Positions 21,168 through 29,994 of a DNA stretch of 64,000 nt are shown here, in pieces. The notes beneath the pieces are model-generated. The model ran no database searches and was not told where the DNA came from. It was given only the letters and a program-made list of their open reading frames with translations. Each line of letters begins with the position of its first letter. Position 1 is the first letter of the stretch. Position numbers and translations under genes: made by a program. Origin of the DNA: Diadema setosum (taxonomy: Eukaryota; Echinodermata; Echinoidea; Diadematoida; Diadematidae); contig CM067059.1 in NCBI GenBank assembly GCA_033980235.1, positions 19,974,100 to 20,038,099 on the forward strand. Reading direction: 5' to 3'.

Positions 21168-23901
21168 GATTGGGGGGGGGGGGGACTGAGGGAGGAAAGG
21201 GTCGATTAAGAGGGGAAATTCCCCTTATGAAGGAACCTTCAGTTTTCGGAATATAAGTCTTGTGGACTCAGAATTATTCAGAATTTTTTGTAAATTTAAA
21301 AAGTGTACTTAGCTAGGGAAAGAGGCACAGAGGGGGAGGGTTTGGGAGGGGGATACCCCCTCCCAAGCACGAGAAATTTTGCATATTTTGAACTGAAATT
21401 CAACGATCTGGTGCACACTTTGAGTGAACTATTCAAAAAAATATCTTATTTGATGAAAGGTTGCAAAGGAGACCCGCTTCATGTGCATGCATACAGTATA
21501 CACGCATTTTTTTTCCGCCTCCCAAATCCCCGGTCCAAAACTTAGGGGGGGGCGACCGCCCCCATCGCCCCCCCCCCCCCCCCCCCCCCTGGCTACGCCA
21601 GTGGCTTTAAGTGAAGAACATTATATTACTCTGACGAGTTATACAATTTTTGTGCGCATTACGAACATTAATCTCCAACATGTGTCCAATAATGCTTTGT
21701 TTCAAAGTTTAGTTTTTGTGTTGCAGAGGTTCGGATCACAGAGGGCGCTACCCTAAATGGTGGAAGGGTTATACTTTTTCATGTTTGAACAGACTAAACT
21801 TATCTCAAATCACAAGAAGGGCTGGATATAGATTTTTACAACCATTAGACAAGATTGAGATATTTATAGAGAGTATTAACAACTATCTTCTAGAAAGTGA
21901 TCACAATCTAGGTGTCATTTTCTCTAAAACAGCCACGTCGACAATGATTGCAATGATTATATTAACCCTCAGCAGCATCACCACGTAGAAAATGGGCAAA
22001 TAGATGGTAAATACATTCTCCAAACTAGTTGGATGCCAAATAAAATATATCTAGGACACTCTTAGATGCCGAAACTGACATCTTAATAATGATGCTTCAA
22101 CGCAAACTGTCTCAAAAATTTGGGAAAAGGGTCAACCGGAAGTGACGTCATATATTGCGTGATTTTGGCGGGAAGGCCAACGATGAGACCCGGCAGCAAT
22201 GCATTTTTGTGATGTCCAGGGTCCATGTAAACTTCCTATGAGGTCAGTTTCTTGTCCGCTTTTCGGTTGAATAAACCTCCTGGTCCCCCGGTCTACTTGT
22301 ATCTACACGTCGAACTCATTTGAAAGTTGAAATAATTACACTCAAATCTGTTCGCATAGTGACTATTGGTGAATTTAAGACCGGGTAGTATGACAAGCTG
22401 CTGTCTTGTCCCCAGCTACAATGGACCAGTTTATTCACACTAAGATAAACGCAATCGTTTATACAATAAAGCCGGTCAAAGGCTTCTTCACCACCAAAAA
22501 GTTTACTCGAGGCATGCATGAGACTAGCCCTACATGTGTAGCTAAAACAATGCCTGCAATGTGTATTGATTTCCATGTAGCGAAGAGCATTGAGTCTGTA
22601 CATTATAATGAGTGGAATTTTAATACGCTTTAAAACTGGTCTATATTGTAAGCTGCAACTGACACGTATTATGAGACTCAGAGACAGCACGAAAAAGTAT
22701 CCGGGTCACTAGCGAGCGTAATATACGCGTAACGAGCAGAACATCGTTGTGAGACAGACAGTGACGTTTGAGCTTCCACCAACACTCGCTCATTAGCATA
22801 TCCACCACTGCAGATTCACACTTTTTCAATCGTAATAAGTATATACACCCTTGTTTGGTGATGTGAAAGTTTGTTTTTGGTAAAGTAGTTCATTTGGTAA
22901 AGGTAGTTCATTAGCCATAGGGATATCAACAGCAACATTTTTTTTTTTCAAATTCGTGAGGACTGCCGAACATACTTTGAATATGGAACTACTATAGCTA
23001 TAACTATCGAAATAATACGCCATTGTCTGGTGATGTGAAAGTTTGTTTTTGGTGAAAGTAGTTTATTTGGTTAAAGTAGTTCATTAGCAAAAGGGATATC
23101 AACAACAACATTTTTTTTTCAAATTCGTGAGGGCTGCAGAACATACTTTAAAGGGATCGTACAGTTTTGGTTGAGACCTAATTTCAGGTTTCTAACATTT
23201 TTTGGTGAGATAATGAGAAACCTCTTATGAAATATGAAAGAGCATGTAATTCTATGAGGAATTCAACGTTTATTTGATGAAAATTGGTTTTGAAATGGCT
23301 GAGATATCCAAAAAAGAGCGATTCTAATAGTGTGGGACCCACACTTTATTACGATCGCTTTGTTTTACTTTGTTTTTGGATGTTTCGGTCATTCCAAACC
23401 CGATTTTCATCAAATAAACTTTGAATTCCTCTTAGAATGGTATGCTCTGTACTATATCATAAGTGTTTTCTTGGTATCTCGCAAAAAGTTAAAAGCCCAA
23501 TTCTCATCTCCACCAATACTGCACCATCCCTTTAAATGGGGAACTATCATAGCTATTTACTTTCGAAATAATACGCCATTGTTTGGTGATGTGAAAGTTT
23601 GTTTTTGGTGAAAGTAGTTCATTAGCAATAGGGATATCAATAACACCATTTTTTTTTCTCAAATTCGTGAGGACTGCCGAACATACTTTAAATATGGAAC
23701 TGCTATAGCTCCATTAAAATATATATATATATATAAATTATATTAAAAAAAATCACCTGCATCGGGATATTGCACCACGGACTCTGGAGTCCAGCTACCC
23801 GCCATGACGTAACCACGTTTCTCCAACGTCACTACAAAACTGCCATCACCAACCACAGGACCCCTGGCTAGGCGATCCAACAACCCATTTGACGTCGACA
23901 T
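547..23901 (-). CDS. BHMT: BHMT paralogue A, complete, 8 coding exons, 371 aa
   Basis: Betaine--homocysteine S-methyltransferase family: a cytosolic zinc enzyme that moves a methyl group to homocysteine to make methionine. Exons, in coding order: 23757-23901, 12088-12212, 11088-11279, 10140-10287, 8050-8238, 4919-5049, 3050-3144, 547-637. All introns are GT-AG, the phases join without a break, and the spliced length is 1116 nt. Visible family motifs are EKRGY and WTPE near residues 27-40, REFLRAG and QTFTFYAS in exon 2, DEGDALVAG in exon 3, TNCC (Cys212, zinc), LPEFPF, and GGCCGFEP (Cys296/Cys297, zinc). The residue after the conserved Glu154 is Phe, where human BHMT has Tyr160. The C-terminus is about 35 residues shorter than the 406-aa human enzyme. 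The start is the only ATG before the conserved block and matches copy B. Intron 1 (11.5 kb) is swollen by transposons. Substrate (betaine or S-methylmethionine) cannot be read from sequence. Confidence 0.93.
640..3049. other. BHMT-A intron 7, no gene seen
   Basis: This is intron sequence between the last two coding exons. It contains a short (TA)n run near 1012-1062, a GA/GT-rich low-complexity stretch at 1240-1360 ending in a G-run, a (CA)n-like run near 2528-2570 and a T-run near 2683. I saw no coding exon or clear transposon. Confidence 0.6.
3050..3144 (-). CDS. BHMT: BHMT-A exon 7 (divergent)
   Basis: This 95-nt exon encodes [17 protein letters not shown] and on to ESQKK, plus two bases of an Arg codon. 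The acceptor is CACCAAG|TTG and the donor is AGAG|GTTAGT. It has exactly the length and phase of copy B exon 7. It aligns loosely with human LAPERGFLPPASEKHG (shared L, ER, P and KH). It was found by phase and length, not strong similarity, so it is somewhat less certain than exons 1-6. Confidence 0.8.
3255..3540. repeat. (AAT)n followed by a long (ATTAGT)n hexamer microsatellite
   Basis: An (AAT)n run at about 3255-3292 is followed by TATTAG-type hexamers to about 3540, with scattered GTACTA variants. Open frames across it (NTNTNT or LILILI repeats) are artefacts of the repeat. It lies in BHMT-A intron 6. Confidence 0.9.
4072..4399. mobile_element. Palindromic MITE, 328 bp
   Basis: The left tip CCGAATTCACGAAGGTGGTA is mirrored at the right end (ACCTTCGTGAATTCGG). 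The arms share CATGGTTT, CCATGGACAAAAAC and GGAGCGC blocks, with CGAAATG-rich inner repeats around the centre. It has no coding capacity. It lies in BHMT-A intron 6. Confidence 0.8.
4919..5049 (-). CDS. BHMT: BHMT-A exon 6
   Basis: This exon encodes residues 267-310, including [20 protein letters not shown], then [16 protein letters not shown]. The acceptor is TACCAG|CC and the donor is GAG|GTGGGT. The double cysteine supplies two zinc ligands (human Cys299/Cys300). Confidence 0.95.
5050..8049. other. BHMT-A intron 5, mostly unremarkable
   Basis: This 3-kb intron has no supported gene. It holds a G-run at 5291-5306, a dispersed-repeat-like block at about 5930-6130 (GTGGGATCTTTTACGTGCG, a word I associate with marine invertebrate repeats) and a perfect 12-bp hairpin at 7364-7391. 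The rest looks like unique intron sequence. Confidence 0.55.
8050..8238 (-). CDS. BHMT: BHMT-A exon 5
   Basis: This exon encodes residues 204-266 in part, from [13 protein letters not shown] to [10 protein letters not shown]. The acceptor is CTCAG|GT and the donor is TTCG|GTGAG. It is one codon shorter than exon 5 of copy B. Cys212 of NCC aligns with the zinc ligand Cys217 of human BHMT. Confidence 0.95.
8462..9547. mobile_element. Composite repeat element with internal ~315-bp tandem units and a (GACGGAC)n tail
   Basis: It starts AAGAGACCCGCGGGTCT then GCTCACCTGAG and ends GCTCAGGTGAGCTAAAAAA, so CACCTGAG and CTCAGGTG are inverted at the two ends. Inside, AGAAGATGAAAATGTA recurs near 8575, 8761, 9077 and 9403, each with GGGATGCTACCTGCCAAGTT or the GGGGCCCCCTGG block. 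A GACGGACGAC array follows at about 9430-9500. It lies in BHMT-A intron 4. Fragments recur at 27885-27965, 29519-29880 and 50596-50780. Confidence 0.75.
10140..10287 (-). CDS. BHMT: BHMT-A exon 4
   Basis: This exon encodes residues 155-203 plus the first base of Gly204. It starts [13 protein letters not shown] and ends VAVRMARA. The acceptor is GACAG|TTT and the donor is GCAG|GTGGGT. The first residue is Phe where human BHMT has Tyr160. VEEAEWAIE matches the human VEEAVWAVE. Confidence 0.93.
10350..10735. repeat. Purine-rich low-complexity stretch and (AAT)n/(AAG)n microsatellite
   Basis: A GA-rich stretch at about 10395-10600 is followed by (AAT)n from about 10631 and (GAA)n to about 10730, in BHMT-A intron 3. 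The long I/L/F-rich frames on the minus strand here are repeat artefacts. Confidence 0.85.
11088..11279 (-). CDS. BHMT: BHMT-A exon 3
   Basis: This exon encodes residues 91-154, from [20 protein letters not shown] to KKVDFLMGE. The acceptor is CCGCAG|TGG and the donor is GAG|GTGAGC. It is phase 0 on both sides. It carries DEGDALVAG, and its final Glu154 aligns with human Glu159 at the active site. Confidence 0.95.
11430..12025. repeat. Tandemly repeated element, ~190-bp units, ending CAGGTGAGACAAAAAA
   Basis: CAAAGCTGTG(G)A(A/C)A occurs three times and GCTTATTAGGGAAA with GACCTTTTGACCTTTAACCTTGTCGGA-like blocks recurs, giving about three degenerate units. It ends with a GCCGCC/GACGCC-rich stretch and GCGCAGGTGAGACAAAAAAG, similar in layout to the end of the 8462-9547 element. 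It lies in BHMT-A intron 2, about 60 bp from exon 2. Confidence 0.65.
12088..12212 (-). CDS. BHMT: BHMT-A exon 2
   Basis: This exon encodes residues 49-90, from [17 protein letters not shown] through [10 protein letters not shown]. The acceptor is TTGCAG|TC and the donor is GGG|GTAAGG. It enters in phase 1 and leaves in phase 0. It closely matches the [21 protein letters not shown] stretch of vertebrate BHMT. Confidence 0.94.
12383..12595. repeat. Long (TA)n with TACATG interruptions, then (GATA)n and (GATG)n
   Basis: An alternating TA tract runs from about 12383 to 12535 with ACATGTGTA breaks, then GATA and GGAT tetramers to about 12595. It lies in the 3' part of BHMT-A intron 1. All Y/I-rich frames here are artefacts. 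Confidence 0.95.
13560..15908 (-). pseudogene. Decayed transposon-borne gene, left arm copy
   Basis: Fragments in coding order: 15908-15636, 15220-14831 (with [20 protein letters not shown] and [19 protein letters not shown]) and 14680-14240 (with [18 protein letters not shown] and [10 protein letters not shown]). The last block has the LTGCD(T/F)TS..GKGK pattern that I recall from a widespread family of uncharacterised transposon-derived proteins in invertebrates and fish; I do not know its enzymatic role. It has stops and frameshifts and is split by the MITE at 15279-15667. A frame at 13832-13560, preceded by an acceptor-like TTTGTGTTGCAG, may be a 3' exon. It is nonfunctional as it stands. 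Confidence 0.6.
15279..15667. mobile_element. Palindromic MITE flanked by TTAA, family 1
   Basis: TTAA-AGAGACTGTACAG at the left is mirrored by CTGTACAGTCCCT-TTAA at the right. Inside are mirrored TGGCTGAGATATCCAAAAA and CATGCTCTTT blocks. It is 389 bp with no coding capacity, and is inserted in the left arm of the 9-kb foldback. Related copies lie at 23148-23535 and 24206-24545. Confidence 0.88.
16290..16440. repeat. (ATT)n/(ATTATG)n microsatellite
   Basis: ATT and ATG trinucleotides run across about 150 bp at the centre of the 9-kb foldback. The I/M- and N-rich frames there are artefacts. Confidence 0.9.
16570..17850 (+). pseudogene. Decayed transposon-borne gene, right arm copy
   Basis: This is the inverted partner of the left arm gene. 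Fragments: about 16570-16924 (with [20 protein letters not shown] and KEQFARFIM), 17105-17458 (with [20 protein letters not shown] and [15 protein letters not shown]) and 17620-17850. LTGCDF is better preserved here than in the left copy. Near 17575-17650 an ARLWKRA-like stretch recalls the segment that follows in the same family. Stops and frameshifts are present throughout. The family identification is from memory. Confidence 0.6.
17982..21603. mobile_element. hAT-like non-autonomous element, 3.6 kb, 8-bp target duplication
   Basis: The ends are CAACGGCGTAGCCAGGG and, inverted, CACTGGCGTAGCCAGGG. Both sides are flanked by GCTTTAAG (17974-17981 and 21604-21611). The paired left arm has the uninterrupted site once, as CTTAAAGC at 13944-13951, which proves an insertion. 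An 8-bp duplication and CA-starting tips are typical of hAT elements. It holds no transposase frame. Most of it is the tandem array at 18050-20560 plus more degenerate, G-rich related units to about 21590. Confidence 0.88.
18050..20560. repeat. Ten-copy tandem array, 263-276-bp unit
   Basis: CCCGAGCGAGCGGAGCGAGC recurs at 18050, 18320, 18594, 18867, 19130, 19393, 19666, 19929, 20192 and 20468. Each unit then has a G-rich/CCCCCTCCC hairpin, AAGAACTTTTTGCATTTTG, CAATTTGATGCATG and CTATAAAATGGTATAATTT. The spacing falls into two classes, 263 and 270-276 bp, set by presence or absence of a GGGAGGGG insert. The units in the middle look nearly identical, which implies recent expansion or homogenisation. 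Confidence 0.95.
22853..23720. repeat. Three ~175-bp tandem units, the second split by a MITE
   Basis: TGGTGATGTGAAAGTTTGTTTTTGG occurs at about 22857, 23029 and 23583, each followed by AGTAGTTCATT, GGGATATCAA, a T-run, AAATTCGTGAGG and CATACTTT. The array sits immediately inside BHMT-A intron 1, next to exon 1. Confidence 0.85.
23148..23535. mobile_element. Palindromic MITE flanked by TTAA, family 1, with visible empty site
   Basis: TTAA-AGGGATCGTACAG at the left mirrors TGCACCATCCCT-TTAA at the right. The neighbouring repeat unit has the unoccupied sequence CATACTTTAAATATGG near 23688, so a single TTAA became two on insertion. It is 388 bp and non-coding. Confidence 0.92.
23757..23901 (-). 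CDS. BHMT: BHMT-A exon 1
   Basis: This exon encodes residues 1-48, starting [14 protein letters not shown] and ending [12 protein letters not shown]. The ATG is at 23901-23899. The donor is GCAG|GTGATT and leaves phase 1. WTPE holds the tryptophan equivalent to human Trp44 in the active site. A CTTGCTAG acceptor-like site ends at 23917, 15 nt before the ATG, so a 5' untranslated exon may lie upstream. Confidence 0.93.
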
Positions 23902-24205
23902 GACTTCGCTCTGAAACTAGCAAGACAAATAGATACATGAGTATAAAGTGAATGACTGAATGAATATTAATGTCAGACGTGCTACATACACACTTAAATG
24001 GAAAGCGTTACTTTATAAAACGCATGCAACAGATGAATAAAGAAATAAAAAACGAAAGAACTGAGATAGTATGATAAAATCACGCAACAATGAAGGAATG
24101 AGTTCAGAAGAATGAATAGATAAGATAATAGCTGGATAAATAGATTATAGGTAAATAAAAGAATAGATTGCGACAGATAGAAAAATGGATAGATAGACAG
24201 ATAGA

Positions 24206-24545
24206 TTAAAGGGACTGTAGTACTGGCTGAGGTGGGGATTCAGGTTTATTACATTCCTAAGTGAAATAATGAGAAACCTCTCATGGAGCATGTAATTTTA
24301 AGAAGGATTCAACGTTTATTTGATGAAAATTGGTTTTCAAATGGCTAAGATATCCGAAAAAGTGATAATAATAAAAGGCGACAGGCCACGCCTTTTATTA
24401 AGATCGCTATGTTTCACCTTGTTTTTGGATATCTCAGCCATTTCAAAACCGATTTTCATCAAAAAAACTTTTAATACCCCTTAAAATTGCATGCTCTTTG
24501 ACATCTCATAGAGTGATTTCTGAATATCTCGCAAAACGTTAAAAG
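24206..24545. mobile_element. MITE family 1, right end missing
   Basis: It begins TTAA-AGGGACTGTAGTACTGG and carries the family blocks GAGAAACCTCTCATG, TGGCTAAGATATCC and CATGCTCTTTGACATC. Similarity stops after GCAAAACGTTAAAAG, before the expected right tip. It lies upstream of BHMT-A exon 1. Confidence 0.75.
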
Positions 24546-27500
24546 CTTTTAAGATAATCATAAAATCATCAAGCAGTGTCATACAGTACACAATAGCGAG
24601 TTCGGTCACAGGGTATATCCTCAAGATATAGGTGTTCACAGGTTTTCTTGGTCAATATAATTAGCTCGATCACAGTGAGATTGCTGATGATTATATTTAC
24701 GACGGAAGAACCACAGTGTGCAATGACTAGTTTACTGCAAGCGTATCACAACGGCAGGTATGACTATTTCTTTCACTGTGACTGGCATAAAATTTGGTTT
24801 TACAGTTGCCACACTTTTTTAAACAGATGAACACTAGATTACATGAATCATTTCTTTCATAGTCTTTTCAGAAAATAGTTTCATTACTTATGCTAACATT
24901 GGGACCAATGGTTTAACTGGATTGCGAATTGATTAGTATATCATTCTGTGCTTCCAGCGTGAATACATGGAGGACACTTCAGTCTGGTTGACATAATTCA
25001 CATATAATAATGGTGGACAAGAGCTGAGGTCTAACTCGCATATTTTTTTTTCATCCCCAAACACGAAGTTGTTGTTCAAGGGGTGAATGTACGCAAAACG
25101 TGTGACCTTTGCTTGCTTAACAGACTTTCTGACGTATATAGTGACTAAGCAGGTTCTGACCATGAGTTAAGCAGTTTGCACTATACTGAGAAAATAACGA
25201 TGATAATTATGTTTGGTAATAAGACCTCATCGATGCACTTTATGACTGTCTATCTAAAATCTGATCACAAACCTTTTGACAGTTATATTGATCAACGAAT
25301 ATTAAAACCAGCGAGTTTATCTCGCCGATATTGTGTTGTGCATTTTGCCTACGTTATCATTATAGAATATTTTACATGTAAATATTACGCTTTACGCACA
25401 AAGCATGTACTCTAGTGTACACAATGTTGTTTGCAAGTACTTGTAATAGCGACCCTCTTGCTTTTGTTTGTTTATTGCCGAGCAATGACATAATGTAAGT
25501 TTTATGGGGACAAAATGCATAGCAATCAAATTGTATTGAAATTCATTGGTGTGTCTGGTCTGAATGCTTAGCGGTGAGCAGTTTCGAATGGACACCTGGT
25601 TCTTTCAATTTTGTATCAATATTCAGCGATAGAAATTTAGCACAAATTGGCATGTCATCGCACGACTGGAGTACCTGGTTTATGTCAGTCGTAGACATGG
25701 AAACAGTTTGGTGTTAAAACGACTCTTTGTAATTTAAAGAAAGTGCGTATAGAATTTACATTACACTCTATGACACTGGCACGAGTTTCTCCTGGGTGGC
25801 CGGATCGCATATTTTTACGACCTTATCGTAATTATCCTTTAGCATGCAAACTGATAAGCAAGATGTATAATATTTCTGCTTGAAAGCCACGTTGATCTGG
25901 ACGAAGGCACTCAGTCGATCATTACATTTCTGAGTACTCACCCAAAATAGGTGACATCCAATTGCTAATGCGACAAGGTTATTGATCCTGTCTTATTTCC
26001 TCCACAGGACTTACAAAGTATACGGTTAGGATTAGGGTTGTGATAGGATTTAAGTTACTTTGATGTGAGGGTTAGGATTGGGGTTATATAGGGTCACTAA
26101 CCCCAATCGTTATGTTTGTGGGTAGAACTTATTAAAAATGTTTGCAGATATTTCATGGAGCAATTGTCGCAGGAGCAAAACGTCATGAAACCCTCAACAT
26201 AATTCAAATCCAACTGCATTTATAATTATCATTATCTGAATATCATCGTAATTTCTTACTTTACAGCTACAATGATGGGAAAGTGGCTAAATGTATGAAG
26301 GCATGATCATGATTGCACATCTTCATTGAATGATAACGATCTAGTGTAGCTAGAGCCTACACTATATACGGACTCAAGAGATACCTGCTCATAAATTGAT
26401 GACAAATTACAGAGAGCAGCTTGCCTCTTGGATGATAATGAATACTTTACCACAGTACAGGTGTATTTCCGGAAATGCCAGTGGAGATTCGGCCGGTAAG
26501 TATAAAGACCAGGGGAGGTGTGGTAAAGAGACAGAGGTAACCTCGCTGGGTAGATACACGTACAGTTACCCAGGTGTGAGCAAAGAGTCATAAGGTATAG
26601 TAACCTCCTCGATGAGCGGATGAATCAATACGGATCAAATAATGGGGCTGTTGATGGCATACTATCCCACATGCGCAGTGTTGTCACGTTGATATACGTA
26701 GGCCCTACACAATGACGCGACGCTTTTCGTTTGGTGTTGTTATGTCAGTGTGTGTGTTTTTCCAGATTGATGAGTGTATGTCCCGAGTCTTAGCTTCTCA
26801 CTCCGACTATTCCTTGATAAGAAGAGCGAGTCCGCTTCATTAGGTCCCCAGCTAAATTTGCGTGGTTTGCCCATGGAGTTCGATGGTTTGCCAATGGAGC
26901 TACATGCACAAAGTAATCGCAGATGCTTTTGCTGCCTCACGATGCTTGAATGTTGCGCGACCTTGTGCCGTGTTGATGGATGGCTACGAAATGACGTACA
27001 ATCAACATAGCATAGGCCTATACTGTTAACAACCCTATACAAGCAAGAATTCGTTCTTTGGCCAGCCTTTGGATCAGTTGTTGAGCTAACGGTTAGAGGT
27101 CAGGCTATCCTGCTTCTGGCACACGTCAGGCTAGAAAGAGGGTGCACCGTAGAACCTACAATTTGAAAACACTATTACGGATACGTTAGTCCATGGTCAG
27201 GATCTAACAGTATGTCCGTTGATGATTTTCTAAAATATCTTACTGTCAATAGCAATATGAGCTATCTGTGTGGACATGACCATAACACTTCAAAATGATG
27301 ATTCCAAAAGTCGGCTACTAGGTCATTCATTTTGTGCCCTGTTTACCAGACGCAGCGCTGTCTGCCTGTCAAACAAAGGGCCAAAGTCGAAATCCTCTTG
27401 AGAGAGGGTATATCATGGCGATGTTCTATTCTACAACCTTCGAGAACTAATTCTGGTCCACAGTCCCAGTAGAGAAATATTCGATCAAGTCTAGTGTTCT

Positions 27501-27870
27501 AAATAGTTTGTTTCTCTTGAGGTATAGCAAATTTCATTCATAAGCTCAGCGTCTGGCTTGTGCAAATTCAGAAGTCTGTCTCAGTATAGTAAGATATAGT
27601 CATTCAAAAACATGCCCACTGACTTGTTTAGTTTGGCTGTTGATGTTACCAAGGAGGTGGACGGAATATGCTCTTTCCACCTCCCTGACAAGTCCATTGA
27701 TATCGATGGGTAGGCCCTGCTAGGCTCCTGCTCTATGCATGCAGTCACGTGATAAAGCTCTTTCTCATTTTGGATGTCAGACTACCGAGGAACTCTATAG
27801 GTATATAATGTTGAGTGGTAATATGCGCTGAAGTCAACAAAATAATGTGTATATTATCAGTGGTATTTTG
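24546..27870. other. Intergenic spacer, nothing recognised
   Basis: This is the 5' flank of BHMT-A. No exon with family similarity, RNA gene or clear transposon was seen. Short frames here look random. The promoter and any 5' untranslated exon of BHMT-A should lie in or beyond this region, but no specific site can be supported. Confidence 0.5.
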
Positions 27871-27884
27871 AAAGAGGAACAAGT

Positions 27885-27965
27885 AGGCTACATTAATGAC
27901 TGTAGTTTCAAGTTTGCTTATGGCGGATCTGGGGGTGCACTTTACGGGACCGGAGCGATTATTTC
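27885..27965 (-). repeat. Fragment of the 8462-9547 element, inverted
   Basis: Its reverse complement reads GGTGCACCCCCAGATCCGCC, then CAAACTTGAAACTACAGTCATTAATGTA, matching the inner unit of the element at about 9140-9200. Confidence 0.7.
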
Positions 27966-27975
27966 GCCCCATCTA

Positions 27976-28168
27976 CACTCTAAAAAAAAAATCGAGAGAA
28001 AATTTTCACTCTTACAAGAGTGAATACAAAAAAGAGTGAATTTCGAGTAAAATTGGAGTGAATTTTGAGTGAAAATGCTCATTTCACTCGTTTTGGAGTG
28101 ACGTCAGGGATCACTCCAAAATCTTCTTTTTAGAGTGAAAATTTTCACTCGATTTTTTTAGAGAGTAC
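27976..28168. mobile_element. Palindromic MITE made of AGTGAATTT/AGTGAAAAT repeats
   Basis: CTCTAAAAAAAAAATCGAG at the left mirrors CTCGATTTTTTTAGAG at the right. The arms consist of AGTGAAT and AGTGAAAAT words around GGAGTGACGTCAGGGATCACTCC. A larger copy is at 59240-59533. Confidence 0.85.
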
Positions 28169-29518
28169 AAGTCACGTTAACGCAAATCCGAATGAGAAGC
28201 CCCTGTCGCACTTTGCCGGATAGGCCCATCGTACAAGAAACGGGTGATATTTTGCTCATGAATCCGCCGTTCAAATCGTCAATCCAGTGGACAAGTGTGA
28301 AGTTCCCGTTTTAGAAGAGCGTACATGCACGGTATAGTGGGTGAACGAAACGAACAAGCAATGCACCTGGGGCGATTGTATACAGGACAGCGGAACGTGC
28401 GCAAGCGCATGAGAAACGAACATGAACCGCATGCCTACAGGACAAAACGCACGATGAACAAATGAGTGACGCATATGACGTATATCGAACGTTAGAAAAC
28501 CGTGCGTTAGCGTTTGATGTGCTGTACATAGCCGTTCCATCCGTTCCATATCTTGCAGCAACGGACTCTACGAGGCCTAACGGATGGAAACGCGTGGAAA
28601 ACGGCAAGACAGTACAGCTACATGAGAAAACGTATAGACCTAACTGTCGGACAAGGGACAGATCGCGCTATCTGTTTTTGGCGAGAAAAACAAAAACTTT
28701 GTGCATGCACAAAATATTTTGGCCGCTCTAACTGAAATCGCTGAAAGATAAACGGCAATCCAAAGGATAAAAGGGAACTGAAACGCATTTTAACGAATGT
28801 CAACGAATGCCAAAAATTGACATTCGTTTGTTTTATTCGGCAAAGTGTGACAAGGGCATAATGTATTAATAAGTCGATGCTATCATAGACTAGCTACTTC
28901 GCAAGTGCATGCAATGCAGATCATCAAAGATACCATATCACAGCGTCTTGCTTAGCCACTAGCAAAATCGGTAGGACTTCCGTAATTGTAAGAGAGCGCC
29001 AATTATTTCACAAGTACCCCCCCCACAAAAAAAAAAATAATTTCCAAACATCTACCTATTCCTCAGACTCTATCTTTCTACCTTCATTTGATTTTCATTC
29101 ACCTTGAACAAGACTTTATTGTTATGAAGACTGGCTTTAAAGAATATAAGGACTAACAATTACATATAATTTTTTAGACAGCTAGCTATATGGCATATTA
29201 GACGCCTATCGGTCAATCGGACCTTTGGTTTATCAGGATAAAATTTATGGTCCCACACCTATATGAAAAAATATATGAATAAATGAATTGTAATATTAAT
29301 CTCACTAAGTATAATTGACCAGCTAATTTGTAACCGCTATATTTTTTCATTAGAGATGACAGCTAGGTTCGATTGCCGCTGGTACTTCCCCCCACCCCCC
29401 CCCCCCTCCGACATGTTTTTAAAAATGTAGATATTACGGATTTCATTTGCAAAGAGGGCCCACTGAATAAGAAACTCATACCTCAAAAACAATAAAAACT
29501 AGGTTACACCAATGGTGC
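28169..29518. other. Intergenic spacer, nothing recognised
   Basis: Only a C-run/A-run near 29020 and a second C-run near 29390 stand out. Short frames near 28270-28800 overlap on both strands and match nothing I know. Confidence 0.5.
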
Positions 29519-29880
29519 AGTAGGGGTTGTTTTGCCAATGCGGACGAATTTGTTCCTAATTTTATAGCCTATACAAAAATGCTACCTGCCAAGTTTCCTT
29601 GGATCCGCCATAACCAAATTTGAAAATACAGCCATCACATAATTATGTAGGCTACTTCATTGTTGCACCAACATAGCTCTGTCGCTTTACGTTCTAGAGA
29701 AGAAGATAAAAAAAAGAACACAAAACAACCTTATTAGTTGGTGACGTTGAGGCTCCGTGGCATCCCCGGGATGGGGATGGTGCGATCTGTCACCCTTGGC
29801 TTCTGGGGATGCTACCTCCCCAATCTTGTTGACAATCCGTCGTGCTGTTTTCAAAAAGCTGAAATGAAAGGTTTACGCGC
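29519..29880. repeat. Diverged copy of the 8462-9547 element units
   Basis: It contains ATGCTACCTGCCAAGTTTCC, TCCGCCATAACCAAATTTGA, TTCTAGAGAAGAAGAT and GGGATGCTACCTCCCCAATC, all words from the intron 4 element. Confidence 0.65.
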
Positions 29881-29994
29881 AGTTTTGACACGGAATATAT
29901 ATATACCACTACATTTCATCACGTATAGAGGCGCGTAAATATTATTGAAGTTAACTGTTTCCTAACGAACATAATGATTTGCTATTTTGTGAGA

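Larger units (their letters stand above)
13249..22296. mobile_element. 9-kb foldback transposon with kilobase-scale inverted arms, inside BHMT-A intron 1
   Basis: The left end TAGACCGAGGGCCCAGGAGG is mirrored at the right end (CCTCCTGGTCCCCCGGTCTA), and the similarity continues inward. A 90-codon frame at 13560-13832 (minus) has a near-identical partner at 21716-21988 (plus). Gene fragments at 14240-15908 (minus) pair with 16570-17850 (plus). The right arm is longer because of the 17982-21603 insertion; the left arm carries the TTAA MITE at 15279-15667. The centre (about 15960-16560) is unpaired and holds an (ATT)n run. Flanking TA on both sides could be a 2-bp target duplication, but this is uncertain. 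Confidence 0.85.

Noticed and set aside
28271..28735. Overlapping 60-98-codon frames on both strands
   Set aside because: They overlap on opposite strands, match nothing known and lack splice signals that join them to anything.
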